Of a stretch of 64,000 bases of DNA, positions 27,777 through 37,535 are shown one piece after another (the stretch's first letter is position 1; each line of letters opens with the position of its first letter). Source of the stretch: JASSUD01 sp031963415 (GTDB taxonomy: Bacteria; Pseudomonadota; Gammaproteobacteria; Burkholderiales; Burkholderiaceae); NCBI GenBank assembly GCA_031963415.1, contig JASSUI010000001.1:310001-374000 (forward strand). The letters are read 5' to 3'. The notes below the pieces were generated by a model that was given only the letters and a program-made list of their open reading frames with translations, was not told where the DNA came from and ran no database searches. Made by a program: the position numbers and the translations under genes.

Positions 27777-29015
27777 CTACAGATCAAGTAACAACCTTGC
27801 TGGGTCTTCTAACGCTTCTTTCATTGCAACCAAACCGAGGACAGCTTCGCGGCCATCGATAATGCGGTGGTCGTATGACAGTGCAAGGTAATTGATAGGA
27901 CGCACGACAACTTGACCATTTTCTACCACGGCCCGATCTTTCGTCGCGTGCACGCCTAAGATAGCGGATTGCGGTGGGTTAATAATCGGAGTGGAGAGCA
28001 TTGAGCCGAACACGCCGCCATTTGAAATTGAGAAGGTACCGCCAGTTAAGTCATCAAGGGTAATTTTGCCCTCTTTAGCTTTCTGACCAAATTCACCGAT
28101 TTTTTTCTCAATATCAGCCAACGTCATTTGGTCAGCATTACGCAAAATTGGCACGACGAGACCGCGTGGGGAACCTACGGCAATACCAATATCAAAATAA
28201 CCATGGTAGACAATGTCATTGCCATCAACGGACGCATTCAGAATCGGATATTTTTTCAGCGCTTGTACCGCAGCTTTAACAAAGAACGACATAAAGCCGA
28301 GGCGTACTCCATGCTCTTTCTCGAATCTTTCTTTGTACTTAGCACGCAAATCCATCAATGCGCGCATATTAACTTCGTTGAAGGTCGTCAGAATCGCATT
28401 GGTCTGCTGTGACTCAAGCAAGCGCTCAGCGATACGTGCACGTAAACGCGACATCGGCACGCGCTGCTCTGGACGTCCATCTAACCATTGTTCAACTTCG
28501 ATGGGGGCTTTGACTGCGGGTAGCGAGGCTGTTGATTTTGTCACTGCTTTCGGCTGACCACCTTGCTGTGATGCTGCCAGCGCATCAGCTTTAGTCACAC
28601 GGCCATCACGTCCAGTACCCTGTACTTGAGCGGCACTGATACCTTTTTCATCCAAAATTTTTGCAGCTGAAGGCATCGCTTTCGCTGATTGAGGTTCGCT
28701 CGCTTTCGCAGGCGTTTCTTCAGCCTTGGTTTCTTTAGCAGGTTGCGCTGCGCTTGCTGTCGTTGAGGCTTTACCTTCGGTATCGATTTTGGCGATAACT
28801 TCATCAGCGGCGACAGTTGCACCTTCTTGCTTAAATACTTCTGTCAGCACGCCAGCAGCAGGTGCAGGCACTTCTAACACGACTTTATCTGTCTCAACTT
28901 CAATCAAAATTTCATCGCGCTCAACTAAGTCGCCAGGTTGCTTTTTCCATTGCAGCAGCGTTGCCTCGGCAACAGATTCGGAGAGCTGCGGCACTTTAAC
29001 GTCTTCGATAGCCAT
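27777..29015 (-). CDS. sucB: 2-oxoglutarate dehydrogenase E2 (dihydrolipoyl succinyltransferase)
   Basis: It transfers the succinyl group from the lipoyl arm to CoA. An N-terminal lipoyl domain (residues 1-78) carries the lipoyl lysine in VETDKVVLEV. A flexible Ala/Pro/Lys-rich linker and the E3-binding segment SAAKILDEKGISAAQV follow, then the catalytic domain ending in SYDHRIIDGREAVLG with the catalytic His and Asp. I start at ATG 29015 (MAIEDVKVPQLSES) because family members begin there; the frame stays open to 29045 with ten extra residues. It lies between sucA and lpdA. Confidence 0.95.
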   Translation of the reverse strand: MAIEDVKVPQLSESVAEATLLQWKKQPGDLVERDEILIEVETDKVVLEVPAPAAGVLTEVFKQEGATVAADEVIAKIDTEGKASTTASAAQPAKETKAEETPAKASEPQSAKAMPSAAKILDEKGISAAQVQGTGRDGRVTKADALAASQQGGQPKAVTKSTASLPAVKAPIEVEQWLDGRPEQRVPMSRLRARIAERLLESQQTNAILTTFNEVNMRALMDLRAKYKERFEKEHGVRLGFMSFFVKAAVQALKKYPILNASVDGNDIVYHGYFDIGIAVGSPRGLVVPILRNADQMTLADIEKKIGEFGQKAKEGKITLDDLTGGTFSISNGGVFGSMLSTPIINPPQSAILGVHATKDRAVVENGQVVVRPINYLALSYDHRIIDGREAVLGLVAMKEALEDPARLLLDL

Positions 29016-29049
29016 GTATTGTCTCTTTTTCCAAAAATAACTCACGGGG

Positions 29050-29103
29050 AAAGCGTTGAATTAGCCAGAAAACACGCGGCATTCCGGCTCAATTCAGCGC
29101 TTT
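29050..29103. repeat. Palindromic element between sucA and sucB, AACGCTGAATAA family
   Basis: The left arm AAAGCGTTGAATT (29050-29062) and right arm AATTCAGCGCTTT (29091-29103) are complementary with one wobble, and further pairs lie inside. The ends resemble the elements at 7791-7862 and 56145-56260. Confidence 0.5.
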
Positions 29104-29117
29104 ACTAACACTAGTTA

Positions 29118-29141
29118 GAGAAGAGGATTTCGCCTCTTCTC
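29118..29141 (-). terminator. Hairpin past the sucA stop
   Basis: GAGAAGAGG (29118-29126) and CCTCTTCTC (29133-29141) form a 9-bp stem with a 6-base loop. No T run follows. It may shape the sucA-sucB transcript rather than end it. Confidence 0.4.
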
Positions 29142-29159
29142 AGCACGATGAGGCGCGGT

Positions 29160-32015
29160 CTACTTTACCAAGGCTGGGGTTTCAATTGGCGCAAACGCAC
29201 TTTGCATCATCGCCTTTTGTTGCTCAACGTGTTTCGCAAAATAGCCAACCGCCGGTGACGCGCAAGCGGGACGACCACTATATGCCAGTTTTTGACCTGC
29301 TTTTAAGCCGGCAAACAAGCGATATTTGATGGTCAACCAAGCGCCTTGATTGTGCGGTTCATCTTGTACCCACACTAGCTCGGTCGCTTGGTCATATTTT
29401 TGCAATTCAGCTTCAAGTGCAGCTTGTGGGAATGGATACAACTGCTCAAGGCGAATGATCGCGGTATCTTTACGCTTAGTCTCTTCTCGATGCGCGATTA
29501 AATCGTAGTAAACGCGACCCGAGCAAGCCAATACGCGTTTAACTTGTTTCGCTTCGATGGTTTGATCGACTTCACCAATGACTGTTTGGAACGCGCCATT
29601 TGCCAATTCAGACAAATCGCTGACTGCACCCTTATGACGCAACAAAGATTTAGGCGTGAAGACAATTAATGGTTTGCGTAATGAACGAACGACTTGACGA
29701 CGTAATAGGTGGAATATTTGCGCCGGCGTGGTAGGTTGAACCACTTGCATATTTTCATCAGCACATAGCTGTAAGAAACGCTCCATACGCGCCGAAGAAT
29801 GCTCCGGACCTTGACCTTCATAGCCGTGCGGCAACAACATCGTCAATCCTGACAAACGGCCCCACTTAGCTTCGCCAGAAGAAATAAACTGATCGATCAC
29901 AACCTGCGCGCCGTTGACGAAATCGCCGAACTGCGCTTCCCACAATACCAGTGTGCGTGGTGCAACTGTTGAATAACCATACTCAAAACCGAGCACAGCC
30001 TCTTCAGACAATACAGAGTCGATCACTGTAAAGTCAGCTTGATCATCCGCGACATTTTGCAAAGGCACATAAGTGCCGTCGCGCCAACTTTCACGGTTTT
30101 GATCATGGAGCACCGCATGTCGATGCGAGAATGTGCCACGACCACTATCCTGGCCAGTTAGTCTGACGCCATAGCCGGAGGCAACCAGCGATGCATAAGC
30201 GAGATGTTCACCCATACCCCAATCTAACGGCTGCTTGCCTTCACCCATTGCACGTCGGTCTTTGATTACGCGCTCGACCAATGGATGCAATTTGAAATTC
30301 TGCGGTATATGAGTAATACGCTCCGCTAAGCCTTTCAGTTCAACTAACGGAACTGCCGTGTCGCCAGCATCTGTCCATGCGTGATTTAAGAACGGACTCC
30401 AATCGATCGCATATTTATTGTGGTAATTGGAAAGTACCGGATTCACAGTATGACGGCCTTCGTCTAACGCTTTCCGATATTGTTCGAGATATGTATTGGC
30501 TTCGTCTTCTTTCAACACGCCTTGCTCAACCAAGCGTTTCGCATAGAGGCTGCGCGTGCCGGGGTGTTGATTGATTTTTTTATACATCAACGGCTGCGTA
30601 ACTGCCGGCGTATCTTGCTCGTTGTGCCCCAGCTTGCGGAAGCAAACGATATCAAGCACCACATCTTTGTGGAATTTAGTGCGGAACTCAACCGCTAACT
30701 GCGTTGCTAACACGACTGCTTCAGGATCATCGCCATTCACATGCAGCACAGGCGCTTCGATTAACTTAGCGACATCTGAACAATACAGTGTTGAGCGAGT
30801 ATCACGGGGGTCAGAAGTGGTAAAGCCGATTTGATTATTGATCACCAAATGGACTGTACCGTGCGTGCCGTACCCTCGTGTTTGCGCGAGATTGAGCGTT
30901 TCCATTACAACGCCCTGTCCTGCAAACGCAGCATCGCCATGCACTTGCACTGGCAATACCTGATCACCAGTTAAGTCGCCACGCCGATCCATACGGGCTT
31001 TGGCCGAACCTTCGACCACAGGGTCAACAATTTCTAAGTGCGATGGATTAAACGCCAACGACAGGTGTACTGGGCCACCCGGGGTTGAGATATCACTCGA
31101 AAAACCTTTATGGTATTTAACGTCGCCAGCATGCAAATCATCGGCATGCTTTCCTTCAAATTCGGCGAATAAATCTGATGGTAGCTTACCTAATGTGTTA
31201 ACCAATACATTCAAGCGGCCACGGTGCGCCATGCCGATCACAATTTCTTGAACGCCTGCAGCACCTGCGTGATGCACAACGGTATCCATCGCCGCGATAA
31301 AGCTTTCACCGCCTTCTAATGAAAAGCGTTTCTGCCCCACATAACGAGTATGCAAATAACGCTCAAGCCCTTCCGCGGCAGTGAGACGCTCTAGGATTTG
31401 CTTTTTCTTTTCATTGGAAAATTGAGGTGTGGCTCGAATCGATTCGAGCTTTTGCTTCCACCACTGTTTCTGCTCTGTATCGCTGATATACATAAACTCA
31501 GCGCCAATCGAGCCGCAATAAGTATCGCGCAGCGCCTTAACAATTTCTCTGAGGGTCGCTTGTTCAAAGCCAAAAAACAGGTCGCCAGCATGGAAAGTTT
31601 GTTCCATATCAGCTTCAGTGAAATCGTAAAAAGCTGGCTCAAGGGCAGAAATGGAAGGCCTCTCCAGGCGTTTAAGCGGATCTAAATTCGCCCAACGCAC
31701 ACCCATAAAGCGGTAAGCGTCAATTAATGCTTGTACATAGACTTGCTTGCGCGCAGTGGCTAAATTGACATCGCCAATGCGTGGCAGCAGCATATTTGAT
31801 CTAGCACGCTGAGCGAAGGATTCAATGATAGGCGTATGCGCAATATCGTTGCTAGTTGAACCATCAACTGCTTGGACATTTTGCAAAGCATCAAAATAAT
31901 CGCGCCAATTGTCGGGAATAGAGGCAGGGTTGTCGAGGTACGCTTCGTAAAGTTCTTCAACATACGCGGCGTTGCCACCGAACAGATAAGAGTTCGACTG
32001 GGATTGCTTCATCAT
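29160..32015 (-). CDS. sucA: 2-oxoglutarate dehydrogenase E1
   Basis: This thiamine-diphosphate enzyme decarboxylates 2-oxoglutarate and loads succinyl onto E2 in the TCA cycle. The 951 residues match full-length family members. Visible features: the N-terminal E2-binding helix YVEELYEAYLDNPASIPDNW, AHRGRLNVLVNTLGK, the TPP-binding GDAAFAGQG and NNQIGFTTSDPRD, and the transketolase-like C-terminal half with LPHGYEGQGPEHSSARMER. It heads the sucA-sucB-lpdA order usual in betaproteobacteria. Two family-1 repeats lie in its upstream region. Confidence 0.96.
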   Translation of the reverse strand: MMKQSQSNSYLFGGNAAYVEELYEAYLDNPASIPDNWRDYFDALQNVQAVDGSTSNDIAHTPIIESFAQRARSNMLLPRIGDVNLATARKQVYVQALIDAYRFMGVRWANLDPLKRLERPSISALEPAFYDFTEADMEQTFHAGDLFFGFEQATLREIVKALRDTYCGSIGAEFMYISDTEQKQWWKQKLESIRATPQFSNEKKKQILERLTAAEGLERYLHTRYVGQKRFSLEGGESFIAAMDTVVHHAGAAGVQEIVIGMAHRGRLNVLVNTLGKLPSDLFAEFEGKHADDLHAGDVKYHKGFSSDISTPGGPVHLSLAFNPSHLEIVDPVVEGSAKARMDRRGDLTGDQVLPVQVHGDAAFAGQGVVMETLNLAQTRGYGTHGTVHLVINNQIGFTTSDPRDTRSTLYCSDVAKLIEAPVLHVNGDDPEAVVLATQLAVEFRTKFHKDVVLDIVCFRKLGHNEQDTPAVTQPLMYKKINQHPGTRSLYAKRLVEQGVLKEDEANTYLEQYRKALDEGRHTVNPVLSNYHNKYAIDWSPFLNHAWTDAGDTAVPLVELKGLAERITHIPQNFKLHPLVERVIKDRRAMGEGKQPLDWGMGEHLAYASLVASGYGVRLTGQDSGRGTFSHRHAVLHDQNRESWRDGTYVPLQNVADDQADFTVIDSVLSEEAVLGFEYGYSTVAPRTLVLWEAQFGDFVNGAQVVIDQFISSGEAKWGRLSGLTMLLPHGYEGQGPEHSSARMERFLQLCADENMQVVQPTTPAQIFHLLRRQVVRSLRKPLIVFTPKSLLRHKGAVSDLSELANGAFQTVIGEVDQTIEAKQVKRVLACSGRVYYDLIAHREETKRKDTAIIRLEQLYPFPQAALEAELQKYDQATELVWVQDEPHNQGAWLTIKYRLFAGLKAGQKLAYSGRPACASPAVGYFAKHVEQQKAMMQSAFAPIETPALVK

Positions 32016-32105
32016 AGTGGATTACGCAAATCAAGCGGGGGTTGGAAAAAATTTTATGCGCTATGTAAAGATTAGCATAAAGTGCTAATCAATACTCACG
32101 CCCTA

Positions 32106-32308
32106 GGAACCTGTTTAGAGTCTTCCTAGTCGCCTTTCCCCTAGTACAAATAGCATAGCAAGAAGGAGCAAGGACACTAGAAAAACCCTAAACCACTACA
32201 TTAATTAGAACTTGTTTAGGTTTTTCCTAGTAGCCTCGCGCGCCGCACACAGTATAAGACGTACGGCAAGACGGCGCGAGCGCGTCAGAGGCATCCTCAA
32301 CAGGTTCT
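32106..32308. repeat. Two tandem family-1 palindromic repeats between sucA and typA
   Basis: The first unit (32106-32207) starts GGAACCTGTTTAGAGTCTTCC and has a degenerate centre. The second (32208-32308) starts GAACTTGTTTAGG, carries the centre CGCCGCACACAGTATAAGAC and ends CAACAGGTTCT. They are joined by ACATTAATTAG, close to the CTTCATTAG joint of the 62.4-kb array. Confidence 0.75.
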
Positions 32309-32314
32309 GAATTA

Positions 32315-34138
32315 TTAGGCTGCTACTTCACGCTCTGCACGACGTCGTTCATTCTCTTTGAGCACACGTTTGCGCAAACGAATAGACTGCGGCGTAATTT
32401 CAACCAATTCATCATCAGTAATAAATTCCACCGCATACTCAAGTGAAAGCGGAATTGGCGTCAACAAATCAATGTGTTCATCTTTACCTGATGCACGGAC
32501 ATTGGTGAGTTTCTTCTCACGAATTGGGTTGATGACTAAATCGTTATCACGGCTATGAATACCGATAATCATGCCTTCATACACCGCATCGCCAGGCTTC
32601 ACAAACATACGGCCTCGATCTTGCAATTTCCACAGCGCATACGCAACAGCATTACCATCATCTTGTGAAATCAGCACGCCATTGCGACGCTCGGCGACAT
32701 TGCCATCACGCATAGGAGCATAAGATTCAAAAATATGGCTCATTAAACCTGTGCCACGGGTGAGTGTAAGGAACTCACTTTGCAAGCCAATCAAGCCACG
32801 AGCGGCGATCCGATATTCAAGACGGGTACGACCACGACCATCTGGAACCATATCAAGCAGTTCACCTTTACGACGCCCTAATTCTTCCATCACGGCACCT
32901 TGGTGAGCATCTTCAACATCTACCGTTAGCAACTCAAACGGCTCTTGTTTAACGCCATCGATTTCTCGCACCACGACACGCGGCCGCGAAACGGCTAATT
33001 CATAGCCTTCACGTCGCATATTTTCAAGCAAGATCGTCAAATGCAACTCGCCACGACCTGACACTTCAAACACGGTTTCGTCAGCCGTGTCTTTGACACG
33101 CAATGCCACGTTGTGATTCAACTCGCGCATTAAGCGCTCACGTAGCTGGCGGCTAGTGACAAATTTGCCTTCGCGGCCCGCTAATGGGGAAGTATTCACG
33201 CAAAAGTTCATCGTTAGTGTTGGCTCATCAACACTAATTATCGGTAGAGATTCAGGTTTCTCTGGGTCACACAGCGTGACGCCAATACCAATTTCCTCGA
33301 TGCCGCTGACCAACACAATATCACCGGCCTGCGCACTATCTACTGTGGTGCGCTCTAGCCCTTTAAATTTCTGGATTTGATTTATTTTACGATTGAGCAC
33401 CGTACCATCTAAGCCGTTGCATAACGCTATCGCCTGTCCAGCGCGTAACGTACCACGTGTAATCCGGCCAATACCGATACGGCCTACATAAGAAGAATAG
33501 TCAAGCGAAGCGATCTGTAATTGCAATGGACCTTCAACATCATCGGCACGTACTGGCACATGTTCTAGCACTGCCTCAAAAAGTGGACGCAAATCACCAC
33601 TGCGTGCATTCTCGTCTAAGCTTGCATAGCCGTTTAAACCTGACGCGTAGACGATAGGAAAATCGAGCTGCTCTTCGGTCGCGCCCAATTTGTCGAAAAG
33701 CTCAAAGGTTTGATTAATTACCCAATCAATGCGCGCGCCTGGTCGATCAATTTTATTGATCACAACAATTGGTCTAAGCCCTAGTGCCAACGCTTTTTTT
33801 GTCACAAAGCGGGTTTGTGGCATGGGTCCTTCAACAGCATCGACTAACAGCAGCACGCCGTCTACCATCGACAATACACGTTCAACTTCACCACCAAAAT
33901 CAGCGTGGCCCGGCGTATCAACGATATTGATATGCGTATCTGCGTATTCGACTGCACAGTTTTTCGCAAGAATCGTAATGCCTCGTTCTTTTTCAAGATC
34001 GTTTGAATCCATTACACGCTCAACCATTTGCTGGTTGTCACGAAACGTGCCGGATTGTCTAAGTAATTGATCAACTAGGGTTGTCTTACCATGATCGACG
34101 TGAGCGATGATGGCGATATTGCGAAGTGCGCGGGCCAT
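32315..34138 (-). CDS. typA: Ribosome-associated GTPase TypA/BipA
   Basis: This is a translational GTPase related to EF-G that helps 50S assembly and stress responses. The G motifs are AHVDHGKTTLVDQLL (G1), GITI (G2), DTPGHADFGGEVERV (G3) and NKIDRPGAR (G4). The C-terminal part includes ISQDDGNAVAYALWKLQDRG, typical of BipA. Its 607 residues are the usual length. It is monocistronic, with a family-1 repeat ending about 7 bases past its stop. Confidence 0.95.
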   Translation of the reverse strand: MARALRNIAIIAHVDHGKTTLVDQLLRQSGTFRDNQQMVERVMDSNDLEKERGITILAKNCAVEYADTHINIVDTPGHADFGGEVERVLSMVDGVLLLVDAVEGPMPQTRFVTKKALALGLRPIVVINKIDRPGARIDWVINQTFELFDKLGATEEQLDFPIVYASGLNGYASLDENARSGDLRPLFEAVLEHVPVRADDVEGPLQLQIASLDYSSYVGRIGIGRITRGTLRAGQAIALCNGLDGTVLNRKINQIQKFKGLERTTVDSAQAGDIVLVSGIEEIGIGVTLCDPEKPESLPIISVDEPTLTMNFCVNTSPLAGREGKFVTSRQLRERLMRELNHNVALRVKDTADETVFEVSGRGELHLTILLENMRREGYELAVSRPRVVVREIDGVKQEPFELLTVDVEDAHQGAVMEELGRRKGELLDMVPDGRGRTRLEYRIAARGLIGLQSEFLTLTRGTGLMSHIFESYAPMRDGNVAERRNGVLISQDDGNAVAYALWKLQDRGRMFVKPGDAVYEGMIIGIHSRDNDLVINPIREKKLTNVRASGKDEHIDLLTPIPLSLEYAVEFITDDELVEITPQSIRLRKRVLKENERRRAEREVAA

Positions 34139-34515
34139 AAAATCAGATGAGAAGAGCTAACAGGCAAGCGTAAAAAAGATAAGCTAAAGCAGGCATCATC
34201 AGCCAAGCTGAAAAAGACTACGTCAACGCTTGCGCGGTAGGTTTTGCAAAAACGTGAGATTTTAGAGCATTTTTTAGTCATTGAGCGATTAAATACGAAT
34301 GCTAAAGCACTGTGGTAATTCATAAGGGCTATCTAACCTTAAAATAAGAAGCCCTTTTTTACTGCTAAGACTATGTTTGAGGGTTGCTCCAGCGTTAGAT
34401 AAGCCCGCGTTAAATACTTAATAAAGTAAAGAAACTTCTTATATAAAAATGCGCTAGCATACAGCGCTTGCTAATTGGCGCTTTCTAACAGCCCATTCAA
34501 AGACATCTAATAAAA
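34139..34515. other. Divergent intergenic region typA / emrA-like
   Basis: No gene or clear hairpin with a T run is supported. It should hold the promoters of both divergent genes. Confidence 0.35.
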
Positions 34516-35691
34516 ATGAGCGATTTACAACCTTCAGATTCCACTGCCCAACCAAACAATAATGGCAAGCGCAAAGTTTTACTAACTCTCTTTGGCGCGC
34601 TTGTATTAAGCGCGGCTATTGGCTGGGCGCTGCATTATTTTTTATCCGCTCGCTTTTACGAAAGTACCGAAGATGCTTATGTAAACGGCAATGTTGTGCA
34701 GATTACACCGCAAATCACCGGCACAGTTATCGCTGTGCGAGCGGATGATACGCAGCTAGTTAAGGCCGGCGACCCACTTATTTCCCTTGATCCAGCTGAT
34801 GCTAAGGTTGCGCTAGCGCAAGCACAAGCAAGCCTCGCACAAACAGTGCGTCAAACTCGTACGCTGTACGCTAATACCCATGCGCAGCAAGCTAATGTAA
34901 TACAGCGCCAAGCAGACTTATCGCGTGCGCGTAATGACTTGCAACGCCGCTTGAAGCTTGTGCAAGCAGGCGCCGTATCACAAGAAGAAATTGCGCATTT
35001 ACGCGACAGCATTAAGTCAGCACAGGCAGCTTTAGACGCAGCACAGCAGCAACTCGCGGCTAATCTTGCATTGACAGAACGCACTTCAATTGCAAAGCAT
35101 CCGAATGTACTAGCTGCAGCAGCCAAAGTACGCGAGGTCTATTTAAATGCTGCACGCAGTGAATTGCCAGCTCCCATCAGTGGCTATGTCGCAAAGCGCG
35201 CGGCGCAAGTGGGCCAACGTGTAGCCCCGGGTACGCCATTAATGGCAATCGTGTCTCTCGATGAGGTTTGGGTCGATGCAAATTTTAAGGAAGTGCAGCT
35301 TAAAAAAATGAAAATTGGCCAACCTGTTGAATTGAAAGCTGATGCCTATGGCTCATCAGTCACCTATCACGGGCATGTGTCAGGTTTTGCAGCAGGCACA
35401 GGCAGTGCTTTTGCTTTGCTGCCCCCGCAAAATGCTAGCGGCAACTGGATTAAGATTGTGCAACGCCTACCCGTCCGGATCACGTTGAACAGAGAGGAAT
35501 TGCAGAAGCATCCTCTACGCATTGGCTTTTCGATGTACGCTAAAGTTAATTTGCGGGATACAAAAGACACGTCCACCCCAAATATTTCTACCCCTCATTA
35601 CCAGACTAAGGTTTTCGCACAATATGGCGCAGAAGCCGAAAAGGAAATTCAGCGCATCATTGCTGAAAACGTAACAGCGAAGAGTCTTTGA
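34516..35691 (+). CDS. EmrA-like membrane fusion protein (HlyD family), orphan
   Basis: The periplasmic adaptor of a tripartite efflux pump links an inner-membrane MFS or ABC pump to an outer-membrane channel. The N-terminus has one membrane span (VLLTLFGALVLSAAIGWAL, about residues 21-39). It is followed by YESTEDAYVNGNVVQITPQI, the typical EmrA start of the lipoyl half, a long Ala/Gln-rich helical hairpin (about 95-195), the second lipoyl half with APISGYVAKRAAQVGQRV, and a beta-barrel. The 391 residues look complete. The emrB-type pump and outer-membrane genes that normally accompany it are absent; truB lies on the opposite strand just after it. It may use a distant partner or be a relic of reductive loss. 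Confidence 0.85.
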   Translation: MSDLQPSDSTAQPNNNGKRKVLLTLFGALVLSAAIGWALHYFLSARFYESTEDAYVNGNVVQITPQITGTVIAVRADDTQLVKAGDPLISLDPADAKVALAQAQASLAQTVRQTRTLYANTHAQQANVIQRQADLSRARNDLQRRLKLVQAGAVSQEEIAHLRDSIKSAQAALDAAQQQLAANLALTERTSIAKHPNVLAAAAKVREVYLNAARSELPAPISGYVAKRAAQVGQRVAPGTPLMAIVSLDEVWVDANFKEVQLKKMKIGQPVELKADAYGSSVTYHGHVSGFAAGTGSAFALLPPQNASGNWIKIVQRLPVRITLNREELQKHPLRIGFSMYAKVNLRDTKDTSTPNISTPHYQTKVFAQYGAEAEKEIQRIIAENVTAKSL

Positions 35692-35758
35692 CAACCTTCT
35701 ATAAGTTATCTAGACCTCCCCCATTAGCACTTTCTCGGCACAATACGTAGAGGAAGAA

Positions 35759-36772
35759 CTATGAATGTATCAACCGCTGCGGCGCTAACACACCGTCAGC
35801 AAAATTCGCTGTGCCGAGAAACTGTGACGCTTCATCATAAACACGTACACGTAATGCGTCGGCTGATGAGTTGCTCAGCGCTTTATCTGACGCAATAAGA
35901 TGAGTCTCTTCAAGGGTTAATTCAGCGGGTAATTTAAGTCGCTGGCCCTGCCTAAAGCGAGAGGTAGATGCGTTATCTAAACGTATGATTGGGCAAGTTG
36001 AAAGTAAAGCGTCAACAGGTTGCAGCCAACGCATGCGCTCTGTTGGATCGAGGGCTTCCAATGCATCGAGTGACACTGCATTAGCTAACGTTAAGTTAGC
36101 CACGCCAAGACGCTTTAACGCAGTTAAATGTGCCCCACAGCCAAGCAACTCGCCGATTTCTTCAGCTAGCACTCTGATATAAGTTCCCTTACTACAACTA
36201 ACCACAATCTGTAATTCTGGGTTAACACTTGTAAGTTCTCCTGAGCCAGGCAGTACGTAGCTAATCAGCGTCAACTCATAAATAGTGACTGGACGTGCTG
36301 CGCGTTCTAACGTAAGACCTGCACGCGCATATTCATATAGCGGTTTCCCCTCACGCTTTAAAGCTGAATACATCGGTGGAACTTGCAAAATGTCGCCTCG
36401 CAAACGCGCTAAAGCTTGCTGCACTGAAGCCAAATCACAAGTAACAGCGCGTGTTTGCAACACTTCGCCTTCCGCATCACCGGTAGTAGTGCAAGCGCCG
36501 AGCGCTAGCGTTGCTTGATAACGCTTGGTCGCATTAAGTAAATCTTGGGAAAATTTTGTTGCCTCACCAAAGCATAGTGGCAATAAACCTGACGCGAGAG
36601 GATCTAAGGTGCCGGTATGACCAGCTTTCTTTGCGGCAAGCAGATATTTCGCTCGCCCTAGCGCTTGATTGCTAGAAAGGCCACACGGCTTATCGAGCAA
36701 TAACACACCATCTAAGGCTCGGCGTTTTAACGTTGAGCGACTAAGGTTCGCGTCATTCGGGGATAGCATCAT
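35759..36772 (-). CDS. truB: tRNA pseudouridine-55 synthase
   Basis: It converts U55 in the T loop of tRNAs to pseudouridine. The catalytic Asp lies in GHTGTLDPLASGLLP, preceded by DGVLLLDKPCGLSSNQAL. The following GEATKFSQ, YSALKREGKPLYEYAR and CSKGTYIRVLAEE are family blocks. The C-terminal part (about 250-330) is PUA-like. It belongs to the rimP-nusA-infB-rbfA-truB translation group, although a 390-base gap with a mobile-type repeat separates it from rbfA. Confidence 0.95.
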   Translation of the reverse strand: MMLSPNDANLSRSTLKRRALDGVLLLDKPCGLSSNQALGRAKYLLAAKKAGHTGTLDPLASGLLPLCFGEATKFSQDLLNATKRYQATLALGACTTTGDAEGEVLQTRAVTCDLASVQQALARLRGDILQVPPMYSALKREGKPLYEYARAGLTLERAARPVTIYELTLISYVLPGSGELTSVNPELQIVVSCSKGTYIRVLAEEIGELLGCGAHLTALKRLGVANLTLANAVSLDALEALDPTERMRWLQPVDALLSTCPIIRLDNASTSRFRQGQRLKLPAELTLEETHLIASDKALSNSSADALRVRVYDEASQFLGTANFADGVLAPQRLIHS

Positions 36773-36971
36773 GCGTTGTTACTGCATCGGTGTATTGTCT
36801 GAGCCGCCATTGTTTATCTACAGTTTTAAAAACTGTTTACAAATTGAGGACGTAGGAAACTAGCGCGCCGCGACCGTCGTTTCCGCGGCACGAATGAAAG
36901 CTGGCAAGCATTGTCTAGAAGTTGAAAATATGCGAATCACAGCCTTTTATGAAGATCGTTGGAAGACGCTA

Positions 36972-37147
36972 AGAGGCTGTCCACATTATCTAAAAGTTTT
37001 TGATTCAGAGGCGGTAGATTGAGGTGAAGCGCGAGCATCGACACATAAGCTAGAGGTGTGCATGTTGGGGTTCGTGCCTCCACCTACGATCTGCACTTTG
37101 ACCTGCTGGGTGAAGTAGCCCTTAGTAATTTGTGAACAGCTTTTTAG
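36972..37147. repeat. MITE-like element, family 2, between truB and rbfA
   Basis: The left end AGAGGCTGTCCACATTATCT and the right end, read on the other strand, CTAAAAAGCTGTTCACAAAT, are similar. Inside is GTTGGGGTTCGTGCCTCCACC, half of the palindrome seen complete at 49730-49903. It fills most of the unusual 390-base gap in this normally tight operon. Confidence 0.55.
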
Positions 37148-37166
37148 AGAACCTTAGTTTAAGCTC

Positions 37167-37532
37167 TCAATCTTTAGCGCGTGTTGCATTCGCCTGGTCA
37201 ATCAGGCGCGACATTTCTGCGGCTTTTTCGAGCGTCGTATCAAATACAAAGTGCAAGGTGGGTACCACGCGGATGTGCAAGCGCTTAAATAGCAAGCTAC
37301 GTAATCTTCCCGCCGCCTCCTTAAGCACCTGTTCCATTTGCGCCGGTTCACCGACCAGCATCGTGAAGTAAATCTTCGCATGAGCATGGTCGGACGTCAG
37401 CTCTACACTTTGCAACGTAACCCAATTAATTTGCGGATGACTAATTTCATGTCTAATCATTTCTGATAGATCACGCTGAATTTGGTCAGCAATCCGCAGT
37501 GTGCGCTCATTAGCGTTAAGTTTTTTTTGCAC
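37167..37532 (-). CDS. rbfA: Ribosome-binding factor A
   Basis: It helps 16S rRNA 5'-end processing and late 30S maturation. It is a small KH-like protein of 121 residues. The start RTLRIADQIQRDLSEMIRHE and the segment LLFKRLHIRVVPTLHFVFDTT with a following DxxxEKAAEMSRLI-type helix are typical. It follows infB by 3 bases, so it is clearly in the same operon. Confidence 0.94.
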   Translation of the reverse strand: MQKKLNANERTLRIADQIQRDLSEMIRHEISHPQINWVTLQSVELTSDHAHAKIYFTMLVGEPAQMEQVLKEAAGRLRSLLFKRLHIRVVPTLHFVFDTTLEKAAEMSRLIDQANATRAKD

Positions 37533-37535
37533 GGC

